Assembly: GCF_900130025.1 (NCBI RefSeq)
Contig: NZ_FQXR01000003.1
Location: forward strand, 186,001-250,000
Reading direction: 5' to 3'
DNA length: 64,000 nucleotides
Source of the DNA: Sporanaerobacter acetigenes DSM 13106
Lineage (GTDB): Bacteria > Bacillota > Clostridia > Tissierellales > Sporanaerobacteraceae
The notes beneath the pieces were generated by a model, which had not been told where the DNA came from, did not search any database, and was given only the letters and a program-made list of their open reading frames with translations. A program made the translations under genes and the position numbers. Shown one piece after another: positions 16,110 through 24,786 of the stretch. Each line of letters opens with the position of its first letter. The stretch's first letter is position 1.

Positions 16110-16797
16110 TAAAACTTCCTCCTCTATTTGTCAATTTCCCATCTTTCATAGTATAAACAACATCTGCCCTATCAGCTATACTCATGTCATGAGTTATGAT
16201 AATCACAGCATATCCTTCATCATGGGCCAATTTTCCTAGCAATTCTACAACTATATTTCCATTTGCCGTGTCAAGGTTTCCAGTAGGTTCATCCGCAAGG
16301 AGGATTTTACCACCAACAGCTAGAGCTCGTGCTATTGCAACTCTCTGCTGCTCTCCGCCACTCATCATGAGAGGTAGTTGATTATATATCCTCTCTTCAA
16401 GTCCAACTTTGGAAATCAGCTCTTTTGCCTTTTCTCTAGCTTCCTTGGCTGAAATCCCATTAAGCTCCATAGGATAGGCTACATTTTCAAGAGCCGTTAA
16501 AAGTGGAAACAAATTAAAGGATTGATATACAACAGATGCCGTATTCCTCCTATATTTATCCCTGTCTAAGGTACTCATAGGTTTGTCCTCTAAATAGATT
16601 TCTCCCTTTGTAGGCAAATCAAGCCCTGCCAAAAGTGAAAGAAATGTAGTCTTTCCGCTCCCAGAATGGCCGACTATGGCATATACTTTCCCTGTATCAA
16701 AGGTGCATGAAACATCAGAAACCGCTTCTACTGTTTGATATTTGCTTTTATATACATAACTTACTTCCTCTGCTTTTAATATACTCAATTTAACCAT
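16093..16797 (-). CDS. MacB/LolD-type ABC transporter ATPase
   Basis: The protein is 234 residues as given. Walker A is GHSGSGKTT (near 43), the signature MSGGEQQR (near 146), Walker B ILLADEPTGNLD and the H-loop IITHD. The LADEPTGNLD form is typical of the MacB/LolD/FtsE subgroup that pairs with FtsX-like permeases. ATG 16797 is only one base after GGGAGGT, so TTG 16788 may be the real start. It is sandwiched between a permease gene (8-bp gap) and the maturase. It is the only stand-alone ATPase in the cluster and may serve all three MacB-type permeases. Confidence 0.88.
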   Translation of the reverse strand: MVKLSILKAEEVSYVYKSKYQTVEAVSDVSCTFDTGKVYAIVGHSGSGKTTFLSLLAGLDLPTKGEIYLEDKPMSTLDRDKYRRNTASVVYQSFNLFPLLTALENVAYPMELNGISAKEAREKAKELISKVGLEERIYNQLPLMMSGGEQQRVAIARALAVGGKILLADEPTGNLDTANGNIVVELLGKLAHDEGYAVIIITHDMSIADRADVVYTMKDGKLTNRGGSFNGTIS

Positions 16798-16805
16798 ACC
16801 TCCCT

Positions 16806-18029
16806 TTAGTCCGTTTTAGATAGTATTGTCATTACACTAAATCTACTTAGCAACAATAAGGCAACTGCTGTTCCTAACATATAGAAAATTATAAATGAAA
16901 GTAAAGTAATCCCTACAGTTTTGATATGAATATCTACAATTTGATAAGATACAAAAGCTCCTATAATACTGCCTAAAAGTACTAACACCATACTTTCTAA
17001 GAAAATAATTTTGAAGCACTTATTCTTACTCGTACCTAATGAACGCATGATTGCAAATTCCCTTTGTCTACTCTGCATCAACAGATATGATGATATAAAA
17101 CCAATTGCAGCAACTATTATAAATATTAATGGTTTAAAACTTTTGAGCATGTTCAAACTTTCCGTAAGTCGTGTTGCTGACATGATGAAAGTCTCATCGT
17201 TTATTGTAAGAGCTTTCCCCACTCGTGAAAAACCCCCTTGCATATTAGTGGATGAAAATCCAATTTTCTGCATTTCATTTTTGAATTCGTTAACTTTAAG
17301 AGAATCCTTAAGGGTAAATCTTGCAGCACTTGCATAGCTCCTGACATTCGTTCCTTCATAAATACTTTCAACAAATCCAATTGGACTTATAATATATGGT
17401 GCTTCATTACGCGACTGAGTCTTACTCTTAAAACTCCCTATCACTTTCATCTTCACAGATCTTATTCTTTCAAAATCATCTATCAGTCCTCCTTCTTTAT
17501 CATATTTCTGTGCATAGGCTTCAACTTCTAATTCGTCTCCCAATTTAATATTCTGCTCCCTCATGAACCTGTCCCTTACAATACACACGGCTTCCTTTCC
17601 CTTTAAAAAACTTTCATCATAACCATCAATATATGAAACATCCTTAGGCGTAAAAGATGAAAATATAGAAAAAGAATTTGTACCAACAAAACGACATAAG
17701 CAGCCAAGTGCAGATTCATCATATGTGTTTGGCATAGCAGCACATATTTCCATTGCAGTAACTTCGTCTTTTATAAGTCCTGTATCACGCATTTTGTTCA
17801 GCATCTCAAGATCAATCTGAAGCCCTACATCTTGACTGCCGTCAATATTGCATATGCTTCCTGTAATGGGAATGGTCCTTCCAAGCTTTATAAGCTGGGC
17901 TTGATTTTTCTCAATGTTTGAAATATACAATAGCAAAAATAAAACAATCATACCTGAAATCAGAATGGACAGAAAGCTTTTCTTCTTGTGCCTTAAAGCA
18001 TTTTTTTGAATTGCATGAACGACAAACAT
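16806..18029 (-). CDS. MacB/FtsX-type ABC permease, first gene of peptide cluster
   Basis: This 407-residue permease starts at ATG 18029 behind AAAGGTGG; a TTG three codons earlier is less likely. It has one N-terminal membrane segment, an external domain of about 210 residues, then three segments near the C-terminus, with the FtsX-like stretch REFAIMRSLGTSKNK between the first two. It is clearly different from the two 621-residue permeases. Translationally close to the ATPase, it probably forms a complete MacB-like exporter with it. It leads the operon that runs to 5873. Confidence 0.86.
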   Translation of the reverse strand: MFVVHAIQKNALRHKKKSFLSILISGMIVLFLLLYISNIEKNQAQLIKLGRTIPITGSICNIDGSQDVGLQIDLEMLNKMRDTGLIKDEVTAMEICAAMPNTYDESALGCLCRFVGTNSFSIFSSFTPKDVSYIDGYDESFLKGKEAVCIVRDRFMREQNIKLGDELEVEAYAQKYDKEGGLIDDFERIRSVKMKVIGSFKSKTQSRNEAPYIISPIGFVESIYEGTNVRSYASAARFTLKDSLKVNEFKNEMQKIGFSSTNMQGGFSRVGKALTINDETFIMSATRLTESLNMLKSFKPLIFIIVAAIGFISSYLLMQSRQREFAIMRSLGTSKNKCFKIIFLESMVLVLLGSIIGAFVSYQIVDIHIKTVGITLLSFIIFYMLGTAVALLLLSRFSVMTILSKTD

Positions 18030-18067
18030 AAATATCAACCACCTTTAGTCATTATTATTGTTTGAAA

Positions 18068-18096
18068 ACTATAGAACTAGTCCAATTTCATGTCTC
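18068..18096 (-). promoter_or_regulatory. Candidate promoter of the peptide gene cluster
   Basis: On the minus strand GAGACA (18096-18091), a 17-bp spacer, then TATAGT (18073-18068), 38 bp before the permease start. The -35 is imperfect. Upstream, 18106-18125 has an 8-bp-spaced repeat CGCAATAA-TCGCAATT-TTCGC that could bind a regulator. Confidence 0.4.
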
Positions 18097-18129
18097 TGTT
18101 TTTAACGCAATAATCGCAATTTTCGCTCA

Positions 18130-18385
18130 ATTTTAAATGAAAATTTTATATTTTTTTAATATGAAAAATTTTTATGATTGCATTAATTATTAATGGATAT
18201 CTTTGAAGTGTTTTTACATTGAACATAATAAATGAAACGTAAACAAAACTATTAGATGAGAAATTTGCAGAAAATTATATGATCATTTTCCTTATTTTAC
18301 CTATATATCCATTCATTACTATTTTATGATTATCTATATCCTTTGTCAATCTAATCCTCTCGACAATATATACTTTCATTCGATA
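18130..18385. other. AT-rich intergenic region upstream of the peptide cluster
   Basis: No ORF, RNA gene, transposase remnant or attachment-like repeat was seen between the candidate promoter and the deoC terminator. Confidence 0.5.
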
Positions 18386-18388
18386 TAT

Positions 18389-18418
18389 AAAAAAACCATA
18401 GTTAACTATGGTTTTTTT
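18389..18418 (-). terminator. Intrinsic terminator of deoC
   Basis: The palindrome CCATAGTTAACTATGG (18396-18411) is flanked by seven A and seven T. The deoC TAA begins in the T/A flank, so stop codon and terminator overlap. Confidence 0.85.
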
Positions 18419-19073
18419 ATTCTTCTATAGATTGTACTATTTTAACGGAAGCACTAGCTCCAATTCTACTTGCCCCTGCTTCGATCATTTTTTTCACAGT
18501 ATCATAATCTCTTATGCCACCTGAAGCTTTGACTCCTAATCTATCTCCAACTGTTTTTCTCATCAATTTTACATCCTCTACTGTTGCTCCACCTGTACTA
18601 AATCCTGTAGAAGTCTTCACAAAGTCTGCTCCAGCTTCTTCTGAAATTTCACAAGCTTTTACTTTTTCCTCATCATTTAAAAGACAAGTTTCAATGATTA
18701 CTTTAACTAGCGCCTTTCCTTTAGCTGCATCAACTACTGCCTTTATATCTTCCTTCACAGTATCATAGTCTTTACTTTTTAGTGCTCCTATATTTATGAC
18801 CATATCTAATTCATCAGCACCATTTTCCATAGCTTCCACAGCTTCAAAAGCTTTTACTTCCTTTGGAGTGCTTCCCAAAGGAAAACCTATAACGGTAGCT
18901 ACTTTAACACTACTTCCTTTTAATTCATCTTTAGCCAATTTCACATAATAAGGATTTACGCAAACTGAAAAGAATTTGTATTCCTTTGCCTCATTGCAAA
19001 GATCCACAATCATCTCAGCTGTAGCATCTGGCTTAAGTAGTGTATGATCAATCATATTTGCTATGTTTTTCAT
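18417..19073 (-). CDS. deoC: Deoxyribose-phosphate aldolase
   Basis: This 218-residue class I aldolase splits 2-deoxyribose 5-phosphate into glyceraldehyde 3-phosphate and acetaldehyde. The Schiff-base lysine is in DFVKTSTGF, and KVIIETCLL carries a second active-site region. Length is normal for the bacterial DeoC. The start is ATG 19073 behind GGAGG. It lies 16 bp after pduL, and the pair makes sense: acetaldehyde can go to acetyl-CoA and then acetyl phosphate. Confidence 0.96.
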   Translation of the reverse strand: MKNIANMIDHTLLKPDATAEMIVDLCNEAKEYKFFSVCVNPYYVKLAKDELKGSSVKVATVIGFPLGSTPKEVKAFEAVEAMENGADELDMVINIGALKSKDYDTVKEDIKAVVDAAKGKALVKVIIETCLLNDEEKVKACEISEEAGADFVKTSTGFSTGGATVEDVKLMRKTVGDRLGVKASGGIRDYDTVKKMIEAGASRIGASASVKIVQSIEE

Positions 19074-19089
19074 AAATTTCTAACCTCCA

Positions 19090-19662
19090 TTATTTTATTA
19101 TTTCTACGAGGTCACCATTTTTTAATCCTGCAGCATTTCCTTCTTCCATGTCCATATGCATTTCTAGTCTATGTCCTTCTCCAGAACGTATAAGTACATT
19201 GTTAAACACTAGTCCTCTAAATCCTTTGACTTTTACACTGACAATATCTCCATTTTCAACATCAAATTCTTTTGCTTCTTCTGGATGCATATGAATATGT
19301 CTAGCTGCTACAATGACCCCTTCTTTTATTTCAATCTCAGCTTTTGGTCCAACTATTTTAACTCCAGGTGTCCCTAAAATATCTCCTGAATTTTTAACCA
19401 TTGGTTCTATTCCAAGAGTGAAAGCATCTGAAATTGAAACTTCTACTTGAGTATTTTTTCTAACTGGTCCCAATACTCTTACACCTTTTAAGGTTCCTTT
19501 TGGTCCAACTATGTCAACCTTTTCCTCAGCTGCAAACTGACCTGGCTGTGATAAATCTTTTTTCTTAGTTAACTCATATCCTGCTCCAAATAGTGCATCT
19601 AAATCACTTTGAGATAGATGTATGTGTTTATTAGACATGGCTGCTGGCAATTCTGTTCTCAT
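19090..19662 (-). CDS. pduL: Phosphate propanoyltransferase, PduL family
   Basis: The PduL-type phosphotransacylase interconverts acyl-CoA and acyl phosphate. The zinc-binding motifs NKHIHLS near residue 11 and RHIHMHP near 122 are both present, and the two barrel halves are complete. I choose ATG 19662, giving 190 residues, because AGGAGG sits nine bases upstream; the earlier ATG at 19680 would include that site in the coding region. No microcompartment-targeting helix or shell genes are nearby, so it is likely a free housekeeping enzyme working with deoC or acetate metabolism. Confidence 0.9.
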   Translation of the reverse strand: MRTELPAAMSNKHIHLSQSDLDALFGAGYELTKKKDLSQPGQFAAEEKVDIVGPKGTLKGVRVLGPVRKNTQVEVSISDAFTLGIEPMVKNSGDILGTPGVKIVGPKAEIEIKEGVIVAARHIHMHPEEAKEFDVENGDIVSVKVKGFRGLVFNNVLIRSGEGHRLEMHMDMEEGNAAGLKNGDLVEIIK

Positions 19663-19752
19663 ATAAAAATTCCTCCTCATGTTTATGTAAAATGTTTTTT
19701 CTTATTGATTACCGTAATTATTATATGACTTTACAATATAAAAATCAAACCA

Positions 19753-21009
19753 TCAGATTAAAAGTTTGTACAATTCATCAAAAAAACCAGGAAAAGATAT
19801 CTTTACACATTCACCTCTTTGTATATGAGACTTGCCATCTGCATTGAGTGCTGCAATATTTAAGGCCATAGCTATTCTATGATCATTGTGGCTGTTTAAA
19901 GTTGCTGGTTTTAAAAAGGAGACCCCTTCAATAACAAGACCATCTTCAAGTTCTTCTACTTTTGCTCCCATTTTATTTAATTCAACTGCCATTGCATTTA
20001 GCCTATTGCTCTCTTTATATTTCAACTCCTCGGCATCTCTTATAGTAGTTGTTCCTTCTGCAAGAGCTGCTGCTACAGCTAAAACAGGTATTTCATCTAT
20101 TAAAGTGATTATTCTACTTCCATTTATATTTATACCTTTTAGTTTTGAATATCTCACTCTTATATCTCCTATTGGTTCATAATTTACTATTCTTTTATTT
20201 TGAATTTCAATATCTCCACCCATTTCCTTTAAGGCTTCCAAAATACCTATCCTACTTTCGTTTATTCCTACGTCTCTAATCAAGATATCTGAACCTTTTA
20301 ATGTCAAAGCTCCAACTATAAAAAATGCAGCTGATGAAATATCCCCTGGAATAAACAAATTTTGTCCTTTTAATTTAGCATTATCTTTTATACAAGTCAA
20401 TTTATCTGTCTTACATATGTCAGCACCAAAACATTTTAGCATCCTTTCAGTATGATCTCTAGAAAAGCCTTTTTCTTCAATACAAGTCTGGCCGTGAGCA
20501 TAAATAGAAGCTAACAATATCGCTGATTTAACTTGAGCACTGTCTATTGGCATTTTATAGTGGATTCCTTTTAATTTTTCAGATGGATAAATTTCAAGGG
20601 GAGGATATTCATCTTCCACTCCCTTAATATTCCCATTCATTTGTCTAAGAGGAGAAATAATTCTCTTCATAGGTCTACTATTTAAAGAACTGTCTCCTAC
20701 AAGAATTGAAGGAAAATCTTGTCCTACAAGTATTCCACTTGTAAGTCTCATGGTCGTCCCAGAATTTCCACAATATAATATTTTCTCTGGATTTTTTAGT
20801 CCACTTTTACCGACACCTTCTACTACTACATTGTCCTTTCTTGTATCTATATGAACGCCCATTTTTCTAAAACATTCCATAGTAGCCAAGGTATCCTCTG
20901 AAACTAAAAAATTTTTTATTTCTGTTTTGCCTTCAGCAATAGAACCAAGCATTATACTTCTATGAGATATAGATTTATCTCCTGGTACTCTTATTTCTCC
21001 TTTCAACAT
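19753..21009 (-). CDS. aroA: 3-phosphoshikimate 1-carboxyvinyltransferase
   Basis: This EPSP synthase of 418 residues makes 5-enolpyruvylshikimate 3-phosphate. The shikimate-binding motif PGDKSISHRS is near the N-terminus and NSGTTMRL near residue 82. RDAEELKYKESNR and HNDHRIAM are the two family signatures. The start is ATG 21009, six bases after AAAGGGTGA; the TTG at 21015 is unlikely. It overlaps the end of aroB and is the last gene of an aroC-aroB-aroA operon. Confidence 0.96.
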   Translation of the reverse strand: MLKGEIRVPGDKSISHRSIMLGSIAEGKTEIKNFLVSEDTLATMECFRKMGVHIDTRKDNVVVEGVGKSGLKNPEKILYCGNSGTTMRLTSGILVGQDFPSILVGDSSLNSRPMKRIISPLRQMNGNIKGVEDEYPPLEIYPSEKLKGIHYKMPIDSAQVKSAILLASIYAHGQTCIEEKGFSRDHTERMLKCFGADICKTDKLTCIKDNAKLKGQNLFIPGDISSAAFFIVGALTLKGSDILIRDVGINESRIGILEALKEMGGDIEIQNKRIVNYEPIGDIRVRYSKLKGININGSRIITLIDEIPVLAVAAALAEGTTTIRDAEELKYKESNRLNAMAVELNKMGAKVEELEDGLVIEGVSFLKPATLNSHNDHRIAMALNIAALNADGKSHIQRGECVKISFPGFFDELYKLLI

Positions 21010-22046
21010 AGCCAATCACCCTTTAAAGATTTTCTCATATTTTCTTTACTTACATTGTCAAATATATCTACCTTGTTTTTCCCTGTAGGAAGAACAAATA
21101 CTATTCTTTCATCTAGGTTTTTCTTATCGTGAGACATTTTAGACAATATCTTTGTTATATCCTCATTAGAAAAATGTACTGGTACAACTAAATCTTTCAA
21201 TGTTTCAATTATTTCACAGAAATATTCTTCATCTATTAAACCCATTTCTTTAGAAATAAAGCTTTCATACATCATACCCAATATAATAGCTTCTCCATGT
21301 TTATATTTGCTAAAATCATAAAGTGATTCAATTCCATGACCTATAGTATGACCAAAATTTAAAATTTTTCTAATTCCTCTATCTTTCTCATCCATGGCTA
21401 CAACTTCAGTTTTTATAGATACACATTTCTCTACAACTTCTATTAAAATTTCCTCATCAAAATCATAGATACCTTGAATATTATCTCTTATATATCTAAA
21501 AAAATCATAATCCTTTATTAGTCCATATTTTAAAACTTCTGCCAATCCTGAAGTCATTTCCCTTCTATCTAAAGTTTTTAAGAAATCAATATCTATAAAA
21601 GTTTTTATAGGGAAATAAAAGGAACCTATCATATTTTTATATTTACCAAAATCTATACCTACTTTTCCTCCAATACTGCTATCTACTTGAGCTAAAAGAG
21701 TAGTCGGAATTTGAATATAGTCAACTCCCCTCAAATAAGTAGCAGCCACAAAACCCGAAATGTCTCCTACTACACCACCACCAAAACTTATGATTGTAGT
21801 AGACCTGTCATAATTATAATTTATGAGCTCCATATAAATATTTTCCACAACTTTTAGACACTTGCTTTTTTCTCCTGGCTCTAAAATATACACTCTAGTT
21901 TTAAAGGGTACTAGATAATAAAGTATCTCCTCTAAGTAATATTTGCTCACATTCTCATCAGTTATGAGAAAAATATTCTTCTTGTTTTTTTCTTTTAAAA
22001 ATTGTCTTATATCTTTAAATAAAGAAACTCCAATAACATTTTCCAT
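21003..22046 (-). CDS. aroB: 3-dehydroquinate synthase
   Basis: This 347-residue enzyme converts DAHP to 3-dehydroquinate using NAD and a divalent metal. The NAD-binding GGGVVGDISGF is near residue 90. The metal ligands are in EVLKYGLI (Glu), HTIGHGIE and KHGEA (His). It begins four bases after aroC ends and overlaps aroA by 7 bp, so all three are one transcript. Full length. Confidence 0.96.
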   Translation of the reverse strand: MENVIGVSLFKDIRQFLKEKNKKNIFLITDENVSKYYLEEILYYLVPFKTRVYILEPGEKSKCLKVVENIYMELINYNYDRSTTIISFGGGVVGDISGFVAATYLRGVDYIQIPTTLLAQVDSSIGGKVGIDFGKYKNMIGSFYFPIKTFIDIDFLKTLDRREMTSGLAEVLKYGLIKDYDFFRYIRDNIQGIYDFDEEILIEVVEKCVSIKTEVVAMDEKDRGIRKILNFGHTIGHGIESLYDFSKYKHGEAIILGMMYESFISKEMGLIDEEYFCEIIETLKDLVVPVHFSNEDITKILSKMSHDKKNLDERIVFVLPTGKNKVDIFDNVSKENMRKSLKGDWLC

Positions 22047-22050
22047 CTCA

Positions 22051-23175
22051 TCACCTACTAGATAAATAATTTATATATGCTTTAAAATTTCTATCCATCT
22101 CTTCTATACTGTCACCACCAAATTTTTCTACCATTTCATTGGCTAGTACGATTCCAAGCATATGCTCACCTACTATACTTGCAGAAGGCACAGCACATAC
22201 ATCAGAACGTTCCACTTGAGCCAATGCTACTTTTTTAGTCAACATATCTACACTATTTAGTGGCTTTTTCAATGTTGGTATAGGTTTCATAGCACATCTG
22301 ACTATGATATCTTCTCCATTTGATATTCCTCCTTCTATACCTCCAGCATTGTTAGTAATTCTATAATATCCATTGCCATCATAAAAAATTTCATCATGAA
22401 CTTCCGAACCATATCTTTCACAAGATTCATATCCTAATCCTATCTCTACACTCTTAATTCCTGGTATACTCATGATTGCCTGAGCTATTTTCCCATCCAA
22501 TTTTCCATTCCAACTTATATGACTTCCTAGTCCTATCGGAACTCCATTAGCTACAATCTCAATACTTCCTCCCAAAGTATCTCCAGTTTCACTTGTCTTC
22601 TGTATTTCCCCTAAAATATCACTTTCTGCTTTCTTATCTATGACTCGCACAGGAGAGGCGTCAGCATTTTTTATTTCATCCAAAAATGTTCCTGAATACA
22701 AAGTTTTCTTTGATTTAATACCTCCTATTTCTATAACATGGCTATATATCTCAATATTAAATCTTCTAAGGAAGAGTTTACAAATACTTCCTATGGCTAC
22801 TCTCATAGCTGTTTCTCTAGCACTAGCTCTTTCTAATATATTTCTAATATTAGTCTGATTGTATTTAATAGCTCCTGAAAAATCTGCATGACCCGGTCTT
22901 GGTCTTGTTATTTCAGTTGATCCTCTTAACTGCCCTCTATTTGCTATAGAAAGGCCAATGGGATTTCCAGTAGTCAAACCATTGTATACTCCAGATAATA
23001 TATTTACTTCATCCATTTCTATACTCATTCTTTCGCTTCTACCAAAACCCTTTTGTCTTCTTTTCAATTCATTGTTTATAAAATCTAAATCTATTTCTAG
23101 ATTTGCAGGTATTCCCTCAACTATGCCTGTCAGTTGAACTCCATGGGATTCACCTGATGTCAAAAAACGAATCAT
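22051..23175 (-). CDS. aroC: Chorismate synthase
   Basis: This 374-residue FMN-dependent enzyme performs the last step to chorismate. GESHG at residues 8-12, RRQKGFGRS, the RPGHAD signature and RASARETAMRVA are all present. The start is ATG 23175 behind AAGGGTGG. It is first in the aroC-aroB-aroA operon. Gene order follows the pathway in mixed order, and other shikimate genes are not in the window. Confidence 0.97.
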   Translation of the reverse strand: MIRFLTSGESHGVQLTGIVEGIPANLEIDLDFINNELKRRQKGFGRSERMSIEMDEVNILSGVYNGLTTGNPIGLSIANRGQLRGSTEITRPRPGHADFSGAIKYNQTNIRNILERASARETAMRVAIGSICKLFLRRFNIEIYSHVIEIGGIKSKKTLYSGTFLDEIKNADASPVRVIDKKAESDILGEIQKTSETGDTLGGSIEIVANGVPIGLGSHISWNGKLDGKIAQAIMSIPGIKSVEIGLGYESCERYGSEVHDEIFYDGNGYYRITNNAGGIEGGISNGEDIIVRCAMKPIPTLKKPLNSVDMLTKKVALAQVERSDVCAVPSASIVGEHMLGIVLANEMVEKFGGDSIEEMDRNFKAYINYLSSR

Positions 23176-23204
23176 ATTTTCACCACCCTTATATATATTT
23201 TACC

Positions 23205-23237
23205 AAAAAACTTCTACCTATGAAGGTAGAAGTTTTT
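23205..23237 (-). terminator. Intrinsic terminator of the flavoprotein gene
   Basis: The stem AAACTTCTACCT/AGGTAGAAGTTT with a short loop has T-runs on the outside. It contains the TAG stop of the flavoprotein gene (23216-23214). Confidence 0.8.
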
Positions 23238-23807
23238 CATGCTTTCAATATTCTTTCCTATATTATATACCTCTTTTAATACTTCTTCTCTACTTTGAAC
23301 AGGTAAATCATCCGTCTCAGAAACAAAATAATTACCTAAATATTTTACATCAATAGCTTTAAAAAATAAATCAACAGTTTTCACAGGAGCATCAAATTGA
23401 TCATGTGAAAAAGTTGCTCCTCCTACAGACAAAAAAACGCCTATCCTGTCTTTATCTTTCCTATATTTCTTGTTCAATGAATATTTTAATGAAAAATATT
23501 TTTGACATCTATCTATAATTGTTTTAGACAAACTACTGACTGTATTAAAATATAGTGGAGAAGCCAATATAAATATATCACTCTCATCAAAATGTTTATA
23601 AACTATTTGCATATCATCTTTTATTGCACATTCTCCAGTCTTTTCACAATATCCACATGCAATACAAGGAGATACTTTTAAATCTTTTAAATACAATTTA
23701 TCTATAATATAATCATTTTCACTCATGCCTTTTAAAAGAGTGTCCAAAATAAAATCTGTATTTTGCCCTTTTCTTGGACTCCCCATAAGGGCTATCACTT
23801 TTTTCAT
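23214..23807 (-). CDS. Flavodoxin-fold NADPH-dependent FMN reductase/iron-sulfur flavoprotein
   Basis: The 197-residue protein has the N-terminal FMN phosphate loop GSPRKGQNTD (residues 9-18). The cysteine cluster CIACGYCEKTGEC near 48-60 is typical of Isf-like flavoproteins that bind an Fe-S cluster. DIFILASPLYF follows as the third flavodoxin strand. It is presumably a redox carrier or a detoxifying reductase in the cytoplasm; the partner is unknown. The start is ATG 23807 behind TAGGAGG. It follows the folate transporter by 9 bp. Confidence 0.85.
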   Translation of the reverse strand: MKKVIALMGSPRKGQNTDFILDTLLKGMSENDYIIDKLYLKDLKVSPCIACGYCEKTGECAIKDDMQIVYKHFDESDIFILASPLYFNTVSSLSKTIIDRCQKYFSLKYSLNKKYRKDKDRIGVFLSVGGATFSHDQFDAPVKTVDLFFKAIDVKYLGNYFVSETDDLPVQSREEVLKEVYNIGKNIESMKNFYLHR

Positions 23808-23816
23808 AAAATCCTC

Positions 23817-24578
23817 CTAATCATTCATTGCATATTTGGTATATCTAAGCAAGGTTGAAATAAGCATAGAATGAATTGGTATAGCTGCTAAACTACTTAG
23901 TAATCTACCAGGAAAAAGAACCAAGAAACCTTTCTTGAACATTATAGATAGCCAATAAGTATTTAATCCAAGGGAAATGACAATATATGAAATACTGACC
24001 ATGAAAACTACTTTGTCAAAAGAAAAAAACTTGTTTCCACTTTCTTTTCCTCTCAAAAATATTGGCAAAAATACAAGTGCTCCAAATATTATTATGAATA
24101 ATATTGAAATCAATAATGACACAGGTTTTTCATAAAGATAAAGTTTACCTTCATTTATTGATAGAAGTTTTTCTTCAAAGAAAGCTCCTATCATACCCAA
24201 AACTAAAAGAAAAATAATGACAGAATTGACAATGCTATAATCTTTTTCAATTTTATTTTTCTTAAAGAAATTTGAAATAAGCCCTGGTATAACCCCCCAC
24301 AATACAGAACTCAATGTAATTCCAGGAAAATATGCTCCTTGAGGATTCACAACTACTCCTATCAAATCAGCTGCAAGTCCGCTTAAACCTCCAACCAATG
24401 GCCCAAACAATATACCACTAAGCATTAGAGGAGATTCACCAAAACTAAGCCTTATGGCTGGCAGTCCTCCTAAGGGAACCATAAAATAAAGAAATCTAGT
24501 GAATACTACACTTAAAGCTGTCAAAAAACTAGCCATTACCAATTTTCTTGTAGTTATATTTTTTCTTGCTCTATCCAC
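23817..24578 (-). CDS. folT: Folate-type ECF transporter S component
   Basis: The 253-residue integral membrane protein has six or more hydrophobic segments. The S-component pattern is TRKLVMASFLTALSVV, then LGGLPAIRLSFGESPLMLSGILFGPLVGGLSG, as in FolT-like proteins. I prefer GTG 24578, which has AAGGGAGGTG just upstream. The frame is open to an ATG at 24611, but that lies inside the regulatory hairpin. The gene sits behind a tetrahydrofolate riboswitch, which supports folate as substrate. The ECF energising module is not in the window. Confidence 0.9.
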   Translation of the reverse strand: MDRARKNITTRKLVMASFLTALSVVFTRFLYFMVPLGGLPAIRLSFGESPLMLSGILFGPLVGGLSGLAADLIGVVVNPQGAYFPGITLSSVLWGVIPGLISNFFKKNKIEKDYSIVNSVIIFLLVLGMIGAFFEEKLLSINEGKLYLYEKPVSLLISILFIIIFGALVFLPIFLRGKESGNKFFSFDKVVFMVSISYIVISLGLNTYWLSIMFKKGFLVLFPGRLLSSLAAIPIHSMLISTLLRYTKYAMND

Positions 24579-24586
24579 GACTACAC

Positions 24587-24636
24587 CTCCCTTCTTTTTA
24601 GTGATAGACATACTATCACACTAAAGAAAAGGAAGC
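24587..24636 (-). promoter_or_regulatory. Shine-Dalgarno-sequestering hairpin of folT
   Basis: Between the aptamer and the GTG start, CUUCCUUUUCU and UUAGUG..GAUAG pair back on CUAUCACUAA and the purine-rich AAGAAGGGAG, enclosing the ribosome binding site. This is probably the expression platform of the upstream riboswitch, acting on translation. Confidence 0.6.
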
Positions 24637-24645
24637 TCTTTAATG

Positions 24646-24738
24646 GACAGCGGACGCAATAGAGAACCGCAGAAAATATCTTTCGTTTAAGGGCTACTTC
24701 CCATCCCTTAACACTTAACGCTCTCTATCTACTCTGTC
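24646..24738 (-). promoter_or_regulatory. Tetrahydrofolate riboswitch (THF aptamer)
   Basis: On the minus strand the 93-nt element starts GACAG and ends CUGUC, forming P1. It contains AGAGCGUUAAGUGU, the P3 stem UUAAGGG/CCCUUAA around AUGGGAAGUAG, ACGAAAGAU, the P2 closing UCUCUAU, and the conserved 3' part UUGCGUCCGCU. These match the folT-motif THF riboswitch. It precedes a folate-type ECF S component. Confidence 0.9.
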
Positions 24739-24786
24739 TATTCTCATATGAATTATACATGAAAAATCCTGTTTTGTAAATTACAA

